Assembly (NCBI GenBank): GCA_038229135.1
Contig: JBBROS010000011.1
Coordinates: 28,391-92,390, forward strand
DNA length: 64,000 bases
Origin: JBBROS01 sp038229135
Lineage (GTDB): Bacteria > Pseudomonadota > Alphaproteobacteria > Acetobacterales > Acetobacteraceae
Direction of reading: 5' to 3'
Shown here: one piece after another, positions 41,536-49,394 of the stretch
Layout of the letters: the number at the start of each line of letters is the position of its first letter
Position numbering within the stretch: position 1 is the first letter of the stretch
Notes under the pieces: model-generated
What the model saw: the letters and a program-made list of their open reading frames with translations, nothing else
Told to the model about the DNA's origin: nothing
Database searches by the model: none
Translations under genes and position numbers: made by a program

Positions 41536-43760
41536 GAGTGCTCGCGCGCCGGGTCGGCCGCGGTGTTGACCCGCTGGTCCACGGGCTCCGCCGGGGTCGC
41601 GACGTTCATGACGGCCTTCAGCCCGGCGCTCGCGAGCAGGGCCGCGCCGGCGAGGATGGCCCGCGGATCCCACGGGCCGCGCGTGTGCCAGCGCGTGTAG
41701 AGCTGGTAGGCGCCGTAATGGAAGATCCAGATGCGCTTCGCGCTCTTGCGCTTGCCGCGGGCGTTGCTCTCGTGATGCACCATGCGGGCTGCCGGCACGC
41801 AGACCACCCGGCGGTCCTTGGCGTGGAGTTGGTAGCACCAGTCCGTGTCCACCCAGTATCCGAAGTAGCTCGTGTCCCACGGGCCGACCACGTCCAGCAG
41901 CTCGCGGCGGAAGTACATGCAGGCGCCGCCCACCTGCTGCACGGGGAAGGGCTCGCGGTCGTTCAGCTGCCCGCGCTGCAGGTAGCGGCCCGAGATGGGG
42001 TTGTTGGGGAACCAGCGGGTCAGCATGGACTGGCGGCCGAACAGGCCGGAGAGCGGCGTGGGGAAGTTGCGCGCCGTTTCCTGCACCGACCCGTCGGTGT
42101 TGAAGGTGCGGGGCGCAACCAGGTCCACCTCCGGGTGGTGGACGAGGTAGTCGCGCAGGATGGACACGCAGTCCGGCTCGAGCTCGGTGTCGGAGTCGAG
42201 CAGCAGGATGAAGTTGCCGGTGGCAAGGCCGAAGGCCTGGTTCACGGCGCGGGTGTGGCCCATGTTCTGTGCGTTGCGGATGAGGCGCACGCCGGGGTAC
42301 ACGGCCTGGACCCGGTCCGGCGTGCCGTTGCTGGAGGCGTTGTCCACCACGATGATCTCGTAGCTCGCCATGCTGGAGCGCATGAGGCTTGCGAGGCAGG
42401 CCTGCAGCTTCGGCCAGTCGTTCCAGCTGATGATCAGCACGGAGAGCTCGGGCCCGCCCGTGGCCCCGGTGCGCGCCAGGCCCGGCATGAACTCGCTCGC
42501 CATCGCTCTTCCCCGCGTTGTCCGTTGTTCGGCCCCATGCGGGCCGCCGAAGCGCATTCTCCAGGCGAGCCGGGCCAGTGGTGCGGCTAGCGCCGTCGTC
42601 AGCACGGCCATGGCCACCATGGCCGAGAAGGTCGTGGACGAGATGATGCCGGCCTCGAGCAGCACCGTCAGCGCCACGACCTCCATGAGGCCCTTTGTCT
42701 GAAGCAGCGCGCCGAGGGCGAGCGAGTCGTTCCAGCTTTCGCCGCTGAGGCGCGCCGGGATGGCCGTGCCGGCCACCTTCCCGATGACCGCGGCGACGCT
42801 GCCGATGGCGAGGATCCCGGCGAAGCTTTCGGAGCCGAAGTCGATCGTGGTGCGCAGCCCGGTCAGGATGAAGAAGAAGGGGAGCAGGACCACCCCCGTC
42901 ACCATTTCGATCCGGGCCAGCATCTGCGCACGCCAACCCCGCGGGACGCACAGCCCGGCGATGAGCGCGCCCAGGATCATGTGCAGGCCGAGCGCCTCGG
43001 TGGTGGCGGCGGAGGCGAAGGCCACCATGCAGACGAGGACGAGCTGCAGCTCGTTGAACTCCAGCCGGTCGGCAAGGCGCTGCAGTACGGGCCTTACGGC
43101 GAAGGCCATGGCGGCGAAGTAGGCGGCGCTGCCGAGGGTGAGAAGCAGGACGCCCCCGCCATGCCCGCCCTGCTCCGCGTTTGCGGCCAGCAGGAGCGCG
43201 AGCAGCGCCCAGAGCGCGGCATCGTTCACGGCAGCGCAGCCGAGCGCCTGCTGTCCGATGCGGGTCTGCAGCAGCCGCATCTCGACCAGGATGGCCGCGA
43301 GAACGGGTAGCGCCGTGACCCCCACGCAGATGCCGATGCCGGCTGCGAACTCCCATTCGGACACCTTGGGGCCGAGCGCGCCCGGGTAGAGGGTGAGCAT
43401 GGCGTAGCCCGCGACGACGCCGAGCAGCACCGGCACGGCGATGCTGCCCACGCTGACGTATGCGAAGGAGCGGCCACGACCGGTGAGCGAGGCGAAATCC
43501 AGATGGGCGCCGAGGGCGAAGGCGAACAGCACGATGGCCAGGTTGGCGACGGTGACGAGCGGCACGAAGCCCGTGCGGGGGAACAGGGCGGCGAACGCGT
43601 CCGGCGCCAGCCAGCCGAGCAGCGACGGGCCGAGTGCGATGCCGATGAGGATCTGGAACACGACCAGCGGCAGCAGGCGGCGCAGCGGCGTGCAATACCA
43701 AAGAAGAGGCGGCAGCCCGACGACGATCGTCGCCTGGATGAGGAAGACGACCGGGTTCAC
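41532..43760 (-). CDS. CPA2 cation/proton antiporter fused to GT2 glycosyltransferase
   Basis: One uninterrupted 742-residue reading frame with two domains. Residues ~1-402 are a Na+/K+:H+ antiporter of the CPA2 type, near the CHX/Kha1 branch: GICVGVTALPVLAAILVE, CAAVNDAALWALLALLL, LGLHMILGALIAGLCVPRG, FFFILTGLRTTIDF and ALLQTKGLMEVVALTVLLEAG. Residues ~438-700 are a GT2 rhamnosyltransferase-like domain: LSVLIISWNDWPKLQACL, VVDNASSNGT, LLLDSDTELEPD (DxD) and GGACMYFRRELLDVVGPWD. An ATG at 42503 (Met420) with GGGGAAGAG upstream could also give a separate GT2 product. First gene of the minus-strand operon that continues to 36150. Confidence 0.85.
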   Translation of the reverse strand: MNPVVFLIQATIVVGLPPLLWYCTPLRRLLPLVVFQILIGIALGPSLLGWLAPDAFAALFPRTGFVPLVTVANLAIVLFAFALGAHLDFASLTGRGRSFAYVSVGSIAVPVLLGVVAGYAMLTLYPGALGPKVSEWEFAAGIGICVGVTALPVLAAILVEMRLLQTRIGQQALGCAAVNDAALWALLALLLAANAEQGGHGGGVLLLTLGSAAYFAAMAFAVRPVLQRLADRLEFNELQLVLVCMVAFASAATTEALGLHMILGALIAGLCVPRGWRAQMLARIEMVTGVVLLPFFFILTGLRTTIDFGSESFAGILAIGSVAAVIGKVAGTAIPARLSGESWNDSLALGALLQTKGLMEVVALTVLLEAGIISSTTFSAMVAMAVLTTALAAPLARLAWRMRFGGPHGAEQRTTRGRAMASEFMPGLARTGATGGPELSVLIISWNDWPKLQACLASLMRSSMASYEIIVVDNASSNGTPDRVQAVYPGVRLIRNAQNMGHTRAVNQAFGLATGNFILLLDSDTELEPDCVSILRDYLVHHPEVDLVAPRTFNTDGSVQETARNFPTPLSGLFGRQSMLTRWFPNNPISGRYLQRGQLNDREPFPVQQVGGACMYFRRELLDVVGPWDTSYFGYWVDTDWCYQLHAKDRRVVCVPAARMVHHESNARGKRKSAKRIWIFHYGAYQLYTRWHTRGPWDPRAILAGAALLASAGLKAVMNVATPAEPVDQRVNTAADPAREHS

Positions 43761-44164
43761 GGCTGTCGGGCCGGGCGCAGGGGAGCGAGCGTTCGGGTCG
43801 GAACAGGCAAGGCAGTGGTCCCCCCGTGGCTGATCGGCTGCGGAATCGGCCTCGATCGTGTGGCCGCCACAGGCGCGCGACGGCGGCCTGCGGGAAGGTC
43901 GGCCGGCCTACCTCATGGTTGGTGCGGCGCGTTCCGATCGATCTCCGAACGCAACCTACGCGCGCGGTAAACTCCGAAGCAAGCTCGGTTTACATTTTTC
44001 GTCATCGCGCAACTTCCCTGGACATCATGGATCACCGCTGCCTATCGTGTCGATGCACGCACGTTCCGGCTACGGAAACGGAATGGTCGACGGCGCGCCC
44101 GAGGCGAGGCGAGTGCGTCCGTTGCCTTGGTGAGTGACGAAATGAGGCAGTCGGGGGTATGGGT
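43761..44164. other. Divergent intergenic region of the polysaccharide locus
   Basis: About 400 bp without a supported gene separate the minus-strand operon from the plus-strand operon, so both promoters must lie here. It holds the 12-mer CGGTTTACATTT at 43986-43997, in a local A/T-rich patch. Short open frames across it have no family-like sequence or codon pattern. Confidence 0.6.
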
Positions 44165-45085
44165 ATGAAGCATAAACGAGTTCTCATCACCGGATGCGGC
44201 GGAATGCTCGGGAATGCGATCTATCCGTATTTCAAGGCCCGCTGCCCCGACACGATGGCGACCGACATCCAGATCGAGGATGACGAGCATAGCTGGCTGA
44301 CCTACCTCGATGCGCGGGACGAGGCGGCCATGACGGAGGCCTGCCGGACGTTCCAGCCCGACCTCATCGTGCATCTGGCGGCGCTCGTGGACGTGGAGCA
44401 GTGCGAGGAGCGGCCGGACGATGCCCGCGTGTCCAACGCCGAGACGGCGCGGATCGCGGCCGAGCTTGCGAAGAAGCACGATGCGACGCTGGTCTACATC
44501 AGCACGGGCGGCGTGTTCGACGGGGTGAAGGGCGACTACTACACGGAGGACGACAAGCCGAACCCGATCATGGTGTACGGCGCGACCAAGCTCGATGGCG
44601 AGCACGAGGTGACGCGGGTCGGCGGCAAGGTGTTCACGTTGCGGCCGGGCTGGATGGTGGGCGGCGGGCCGCGCAACGACCACAAGTTCGTCTCGTTCAT
44701 CTGCAACCAGCTCCAGGGCGGTGCCAAGACCATCTATGGCGTGACGGACAAGGTGGGCACGCCCACGTACACCCATGATTTTGCGATGAACCTCTTCGCC
44801 CTGCTCGAGCGGGAGGATTACGGCACCTACCACATGGTCTGCCGGGGCTCGGGCACGCGGTTCGAGGTGGCGCAGGAGATCGTGAAGATCTGCGGCTACT
44901 CCGACGTCGAGGTGAAGCCGGTGGACAGCTCGCATTTCGAGAAGGAGTTCTGGGTTCCGCGGCCGGACTGCGAGATGCTCCGCAATCAGGGGCTCGAGCG
45001 GCTCGGCATCAACCTGATGCGGGACTGGCGGGTGGCCATCGCGGAATACATCCGGCGGGATTATGCCCACGTCGTGAAGGCTTGA
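44165..45085 (+). CDS. RmlD-like sugar nucleotide reductase (SDR family)
   Basis: A 306-residue extended short-chain dehydrogenase resembling dTDP-4-dehydrorhamnose reductase. The NAD(P) motif is LITGCGGMLGNAIYPYF (GxxGxxG), the active-site YxxxK is VYGATKLDGE, and HLAALVDVEQCEERP, VYISTGGVFDG and LRPGWMVGGGPRNDHKF match the RmlD-type pattern. It probably makes a deoxy-sugar nucleotide for the exopolysaccharide. ATGs at 44159 and 44165 are in frame; spacing from GGGGG favours the second. First gene of the plus-strand export group. Confidence 0.88.
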   Translation: MKHKRVLITGCGGMLGNAIYPYFKARCPDTMATDIQIEDDEHSWLTYLDARDEAAMTEACRTFQPDLIVHLAALVDVEQCEERPDDARVSNAETARIAAELAKKHDATLVYISTGGVFDGVKGDYYTEDDKPNPIMVYGATKLDGEHEVTRVGGKVFTLRPGWMVGGGPRNDHKFVSFICNQLQGGAKTIYGVTDKVGTPTYTHDFAMNLFALLEREDYGTYHMVCRGSGTRFEVAQEIVKICGYSDVEVKPVDSSHFEKEFWVPRPDCEMLRNQGLERLGINLMRDWRVAIAEYIRRDYAHVVKA

Positions 45086-45118
45086 CCCGGCAACGGGGCG
45101 GCTTGTAGCGCTGGGATC

Positions 45119-45880
45119 ATGGCCTTCGCCCACGTAGGACTTGTCCGTGCCCTGCTGCTGCTATCGGTGGTGGCAGGGTGTGCGAGCGAATACCCACCCG
45201 ATAAGGTCGCGCCCTTTGCGGACCGTGCGGTGCAGCCGGCGCTCTATGAGCCGCTGGTCGAGCCCGACTATGCCATCCAGGTGGGCGACGGGCTCATGGT
45301 GAACTCGTATTTCGACCCGAGCCTGAAGCAGCAGGCGGTGGTGCAGCCGGATGGCCGCGTGTCGTTGCTGCTGGTGGGCAGCGTGATGGCGGCGGGGCGG
45401 ACGCCGAAACAGCTGGGCGAGCTGCTTGGGCGAAGCTACCGCCGCTACCTCGACAACCGGGACATCACGGTGACGGTGACGGAGGTGAGCAACCAGGCGG
45501 TGTATGTGGGTGGCGAGGTGAAAGCGCCCACGATGCTGCCGATCAAGGGGGAGCTGACGCTGTTCCAGGCCATCACGGCGGCGGGCGGGCTGTTGCCGAC
45601 AGCCAACCGTGGCCAGGTGATCGTGTTGCGGGCCGGGGCGGATGGGCAGTTCCAGGCGTTCCAGAAGGACCTGGATGCGGTTTTCCGCAACGAGGCGGGC
45701 GAGCTCTATCTCCGGCGGCGCGACATCGTGTTCGCTCCCAAGACGGGGATCGCGAAGGTCAACCAGTTCGTCGACCAATACATCAACCAGGTGGTGCCCC
45801 GGTTCGTGACGGCCGCGTTCGGCTACCAGTTCTTCAACCAGGTGGGCAACACGAGTGTCGTCGCCACGCCGGCCCGGTAG
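45119..45880 (+). CDS. Polysaccharide export lipoprotein (Wza/OPX family)
   Basis: A 253-residue outer-membrane polysaccharide export protein. The lipobox VVAGC ends the signal peptide (residues ~17-21), so the mature protein is a lipoprotein. The export domain has YAIQVGDGLMVNSYFDPSLKQQAVVQPDGRVSLLLVGSVMAAGRTPKQLGELL, and the second soluble domain VYVGGEVKAPTMLPIKGELTLFQAITAAGG. It is shorter than E. coli Wza and lacks an obvious C-terminal amphipathic membrane helix. It would form the exit channel for the polymer. Confidence 0.93.
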   Translation: MAFAHVGLVRALLLLSVVAGCASEYPPDKVAPFADRAVQPALYEPLVEPDYAIQVGDGLMVNSYFDPSLKQQAVVQPDGRVSLLLVGSVMAAGRTPKQLGELLGRSYRRYLDNRDITVTVTEVSNQAVYVGGEVKAPTMLPIKGELTLFQAITAAGGLLPTANRGQVIVLRAGADGQFQAFQKDLDAVFRNEAGELYLRRRDIVFAPKTGIAKVNQFVDQYINQVVPRFVTAAFGYQFFNQVGNTSVVATPAR

Positions 45881-45896
45881 GCTGACCGGGCTGGTG

Positions 45897-46262
45897 ATGA
45901 AAGCGGGCGCCTGGCGGCTGGCGGCTGGCTTGGCGGCCGCCGCATGCTGGGTGGCGCTGGGGGTGCTGAGCCTGCTGCCAGCCGAGCGGATGGCGCGGAC
46001 GAGCCTGGGCGGGCTTGCGGAGCATTGCATGGCCTATGCCGGAACAGGCGTCCTGACCGCGCTCGGGCTTGGCGCCGCGCGGGCCTGGCGGGCGGGCGTG
46101 TTGCTCGTGGCCTATGCCGGGGCGCTCGAGGTCGGGCAGCATTTCTCTCCAGGGCGGCACCCGGCCTGGCTCGACTGGGTGGCGAGCTCGAGCGGTGCGC
46201 TGGCCGGGGTCGCTGGGGCGGTGTTGATCGCGCCCCGGTTGTGGGCAGTCCTGCAACGGTGA
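45897..46262 (+). CDS. VanZ-like membrane protein
   Basis: A 121-residue membrane protein with three or four helices and the VanZ-like pattern: LSLLPAERM, LAEHCMAYAGTGVL and GALEVGQHFSPGRHPAWLDWVASSSGALAG. Small VanZ-family proteins are common in exopolysaccharide/exosortase loci; their function is not established. The start is uncertain: a GTG at 45855 would overlap the Wza gene by 26 bp, while the ATG at 45897 gives a clean membrane N-terminus. Confidence 0.8.
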   Translation: MKAGAWRLAAGLAAAACWVALGVLSLLPAERMARTSLGGLAEHCMAYAGTGVLTALGLGAARAWRAGVLLVAYAGALEVGQHFSPGRHPAWLDWVASSSGALAGVAGAVLIAPRLWAVLQR

Positions 46263-46278
46263 GAGACGCCGCGTGGCA

Positions 46279-46309
46279 TTAACCCATCACTAACAGTTTC
46301 AGTTATAGC
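46279..46309 (+). promoter_or_regulatory. Possible promoter of the secreted hydrolase gene
   Basis: TTAACC (46279-46284) and TATAGC (46304-46309) are separated by 19 bp in an A/T-rich patch, 120 bp before the hydrolase gene. The long spacer makes it uncertain. Confidence 0.25.
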
Positions 46310-46428
46310 ATAACGCAACCAGACGATCCGTGTCTGATTACCTGTAGAACTCAAGACGGTCTTCACGCTATTCATCATGCGCGCTGCGTTGCCGATCGTT
46401 GCTGTTACGCGGCCAGGAGCTTGAACTC

Positions 46429-47994
46429 ATGCCGACCCAGGCCAAGCAGACGACCTCGCCGTTCGGCCTCACCTTTTCGGTGAACCCTGCCGCCGCGCGG
46501 GTCGATGGGCCGGCCGCGGTCGAGCAGGCCTTCGTCAATGCGGCGGCCGTGGGCCGCAACATCTCGTTCTTCTGGGACTGGACGCGGGATGACGAGCTGC
46601 CCGCGCTGGTCCAGAACGTCGCGCTGGCCCAGGCGCGCGGGTTCGACGTGGTGATCAACGTGATCGCCAACGCCATCCCGGGGATCATTGCGCCGAGCGG
46701 CTATGCGCCCACCTTCGCGAACGCGGCGACGGCAGACAAGTATGTGGCCGACATGGCGTATCTTGCCCGCCTGCACCCTACGGACCTCAACCTGTTCGCG
46801 GAGGTCAACCTGCTCGCGCAATACAGCCCGAGCGAGTATGCCAGTTATGTTCCTGTCTATCAGCGCGCCTATGACGCGGTGAAGGTGGCTGACCCGGCCG
46901 TTCAGGTGGGCGCCTCCTTCCTCGACCTGCTATGGGTCGGCTACCAGCAGGAGTTGCTGCCGGGCGCGCTCGGGACGCACGATTTCATTGGGATCACGAG
47001 CTATCCCTCGGGCCGGTTCGACACGGTGTCGGCCATGCCGTCCGACTGGTATTCGCAGTGGCGGGCGGCTTACCCGACGGAGAAGCTGCTGCTGACGGAG
47101 GTGGGCTGGGACACGTCGAAGCCCGGCTCGGAGGCCGCGCAGGCCGACTTCATTGCAGCCCTCCCGAAGCTGCTGCAAAACGTGAACCCTCAGGTGGTAG
47201 CCTACGCGCTCGAGTACGACGGCAATTTCTACGATGCGCAGCAGCTCAGCGCGTCGCAGTCCGGTTATTACGCCGGCACGCTGGGGGTGGACCCGACCTC
47301 GTTGTTCACGGCCTTCAACAACACCGGGCTGCTCAGGGGGGATGGGACGGCCAAGCCGGCCTGGCAGGCGGCGCTGGACCTGGTGTTCGACTTCAAGCCC
47401 TATCAGGACCCTGGCCCGGGCCTGGCCTACTTCAACGCGACGCAGCAGCAGGGCGGCACGATCATCATGGACAAGGCCGGGCCAGGGGGGCCGGACTACT
47501 TGCAATGGAGCTACATCTACACCGGCTCGGACAACATCGCGATGACGACCGGGGCGCCCAACGTGTTCATCCACACCGGCAGCGGGAGCGATGCGATCGA
47601 GGTCGTGTCGGGCCAGAACGTGATCGACGGGGGCAGCAGCTCGAACTTCCTCACGGGCGGGTCGGGGACGGACACGTTCTTCACCGACGCGCGGGACCCG
47701 AACCCGGTGTGGAACACGATCCGCAACTTCCACGCGGGCGACGCCGCGACGCTGTGGGGGTTCGACCCGAACGTGAGCAAATGGTGGTGGGATGACGGGG
47801 TGTCGGGCGCCACCGGCTACGAGGGGGCCACGCTCCGGGCCAATATCGTGGGTGGCACCGGGCGCACGGGCAACGGCGTGGATGCGAGCATGACGTTCAC
47901 GGGCATGAGCGTGGAGCAGGCGCATAAGCTGGTCGTGCTGAGCGGGACGGTGGGGGCGGGCAACTACCTGTATTTCTACAATCCTGGTGTCTGA
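46429..47994 (+). CDS. Secreted glycoside hydrolase-like protein with RTX-like C-terminus
   Basis: A 521-residue protein. Residues ~10-315 resemble a clan GH-A TIM-barrel glycosidase (GH53/GH39-like): LNLFAEVNLLAQ and LLLTEVGWDTS would carry the acid/base and nucleophile glutamates. Residues ~375-425 contain Gly/Asp-rich haemolysin-type segments (HTGSGSDAIEVVSGQNVIDGG, LTGGSGTDTFFTD) resembling RTX calcium-binding repeats. There is no N-terminal signal peptide; with the RTX-like end this suggests type I secretion. The start at 46429 has AGGAG upstream. It may trim or release the exopolysaccharide made by this locus. Confidence 0.82.
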   Translation: MPTQAKQTTSPFGLTFSVNPAAARVDGPAAVEQAFVNAAAVGRNISFFWDWTRDDELPALVQNVALAQARGFDVVINVIANAIPGIIAPSGYAPTFANAATADKYVADMAYLARLHPTDLNLFAEVNLLAQYSPSEYASYVPVYQRAYDAVKVADPAVQVGASFLDLLWVGYQQELLPGALGTHDFIGITSYPSGRFDTVSAMPSDWYSQWRAAYPTEKLLLTEVGWDTSKPGSEAAQADFIAALPKLLQNVNPQVVAYALEYDGNFYDAQQLSASQSGYYAGTLGVDPTSLFTAFNNTGLLRGDGTAKPAWQAALDLVFDFKPYQDPGPGLAYFNATQQQGGTIIMDKAGPGGPDYLQWSYIYTGSDNIAMTTGAPNVFIHTGSGSDAIEVVSGQNVIDGGSSSNFLTGGSGTDTFFTDARDPNPVWNTIRNFHAGDAATLWGFDPNVSKWWWDDGVSGATGYEGATLRANIVGGTGRTGNGVDASMTFTGMSVEQAHKLVVLSGTVGAGNYLYFYNPGV

Positions 47995-48104
47995 ACGCTG
48001 CCATCCCTTGTCCGAGTGACGTTGGGCCGCGGACCGGAACGTCGGCGGGCTTCGGCTCGCGAAGGTAGATTCCGGGTGACGAACCCGACTTCAGGCGGCT
48101 GGTT

Positions 48105-48430
48105 TCAGTTGCCGGGCGTCGGGCCGAGCAGGCGGAGGTATTCGCGGCGGACAACGGCGTGGTATTCGCAGGAGGCGCGCTCGTGCCCCTCGCGATCCAA
48201 CATCTGCATGCGGCCCTGGTCGTAGCGCAACAGCCCGGCGCGCTGCAGGGCGCCGGCCACGACCGTGACGCCAGCGCGGGCGGACACCGGGCATGAGGGA
48301 GAGGAACTCGTGCGTGATGGGCCACTCGCGCCCTCCGCACGGTCATGTGCCATCAGCAGCCAGCGGGCCTTGGGTGACGCGTGAACCCCCCGGCTGCACT
48401 GGCCGGGGTTGGGGTGCATGCGGCGGGCGC
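48105..48430 (-). pseudogene. Degenerate Crp/Fnr-family regulator (C-terminal remnant)
   Basis: The minus strand keeps the helix-turn-helix end of a Crp/Fnr-type regulator: ARWLLMAHDRAEG in one frame, WPITHEFLSLMPGVR in the next frame, then RAGVTVVAGALQRAGLLRYDQGR, MQMLDREGHE and YLRLLG back in the first. In intact relatives these segments run continuously in one frame. Two opposing frameshifts therefore separate them, and the cyclic-nucleotide-like N-terminal domain is missing. No start codon or full domain remains. It occupies most of the gap between the hydrolase gene and cyoA. Confidence 0.6.
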
Positions 48431-48515
48431 GCGGCCTGGGTGTGGGCAACTTTGGGGAGAATGGGGCGTAGACGATCCCGGGCTGGCGCGGGGCCGGCTC
48501 CGCGTGGGATGGGTC

Positions 48516-49394
48516 ATGCGCGCCGCCGTTCGATTAGGGTTCCTGGTGATGGCAGCCGGCCTGTTGGCCGGGTGTTCCGGGCTGCTCGACCCGCAGGGGC
48601 CGATTGCGGGCCAGCAGCGGACGCTGTTGTTCAACGCGTTCGCCATCATGATGGTGGTCGTGGGCCCGGTAATCGTGATGGCGCTGGGCTTCGCCTGGTG
48701 GTTCAGGGCCGGCAACACGCGGGCCAAGTATGCGCCGGACTGGGCCTATTCCGGGCAGATCGAGCTGGTGGTGTGGGCGGTGCCGGCGATGATCGTGATC
48801 CTGGTAGGGGCCGTGGGGTGGATCGGGAGCCATCAGCTCGATCCGCCGAAGCCCATCGTCTCCAACGTCAAGCCGCTGCCGATCCAGGTGGTGGCGCTCG
48901 ATTGGAAGTGGTTGTTCATCTACCCCGAGCAGGGGGTGGCGACGGTGAACCAGCTGGTGGTGCCGGAGGGCACGCCGTTGCAGTTCGAGCTGACGAGCTA
49001 CACGGTGATGAATGCGTTCCTCGTGCCGCAGCTGGGCTCCATGATCTATGCGATGCCGGGGATGGCGACGAAGCTGAACCTGCAGGCGGACCGGGCGGGG
49101 GAGTATCCGGGGCTGAGTTCGCACTTCAGCGGGGACCATTTCAGCGACATGCGGTTCGTGGTGAGGGCGGTGAAGTCGGAGGCGTTCGCGGCGTGGGTGG
49201 AGGAGGCGAAGGCAGCCGCCGTGCTGGACGAGGCTGCCATGGCGACGCTGGCCAAGCCGGGTCCGGCGAAAGTGCAGGTTTACAAAGACCCTGACATGCA
49301 CCTGTTCGACACCATACTCGAGGCATCGACACGGGCGCCGGGCTCGCCTGGTGCGCCGGGATATGTCGAGGCCAAGCCGGGGCGGGCGCACTGA
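48516..49394 (+). CDS. cyoA: Cytochrome o ubiquinol oxidase subunit II
   Basis: A 292-residue membrane-anchored lipoprotein subunit of a haem-copper quinol oxidase. The lipobox LLAGC follows the N-terminal helix; two further helices (FNAFAIMMVVVGPVIVMALGFAWW and IELVVWAVPAMIVILVGAVGWIG) precede the cupredoxin domain (ALDWKWLFIYPEQGVATVNQLVVPEGTPLQFELTS). The CuA ligands (CxxxC motif) are absent, as expected for a quinol rather than cytochrome c oxidase. First gene of cyoABCD, with TGATG coupling to cyoB. Confidence 0.95.
   Translation: MRAAVRLGFLVMAAGLLAGCSGLLDPQGPIAGQQRTLLFNAFAIMMVVVGPVIVMALGFAWWFRAGNTRAKYAPDWAYSGQIELVVWAVPAMIVILVGAVGWIGSHQLDPPKPIVSNVKPLPIQVVALDWKWLFIYPEQGVATVNQLVVPEGTPLQFELTSYTVMNAFLVPQLGSMIYAMPGMATKLNLQADRAGEYPGLSSHFSGDHFSDMRFVVRAVKSEAFAAWVEEAKAAAVLDEAAMATLAKPGPAKVQVYKDPDMHLFDTILEASTRAPGSPGAPGYVEAKPGRAH

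Noticed and set aside
43858..44133. Plus-strand open frame of about 90 codons in the divergent intergenic region
   Set aside because: No family-like sequence, no clear ribosome-binding site, and composition unlike neighbouring genes; the region is better explained as promoters.
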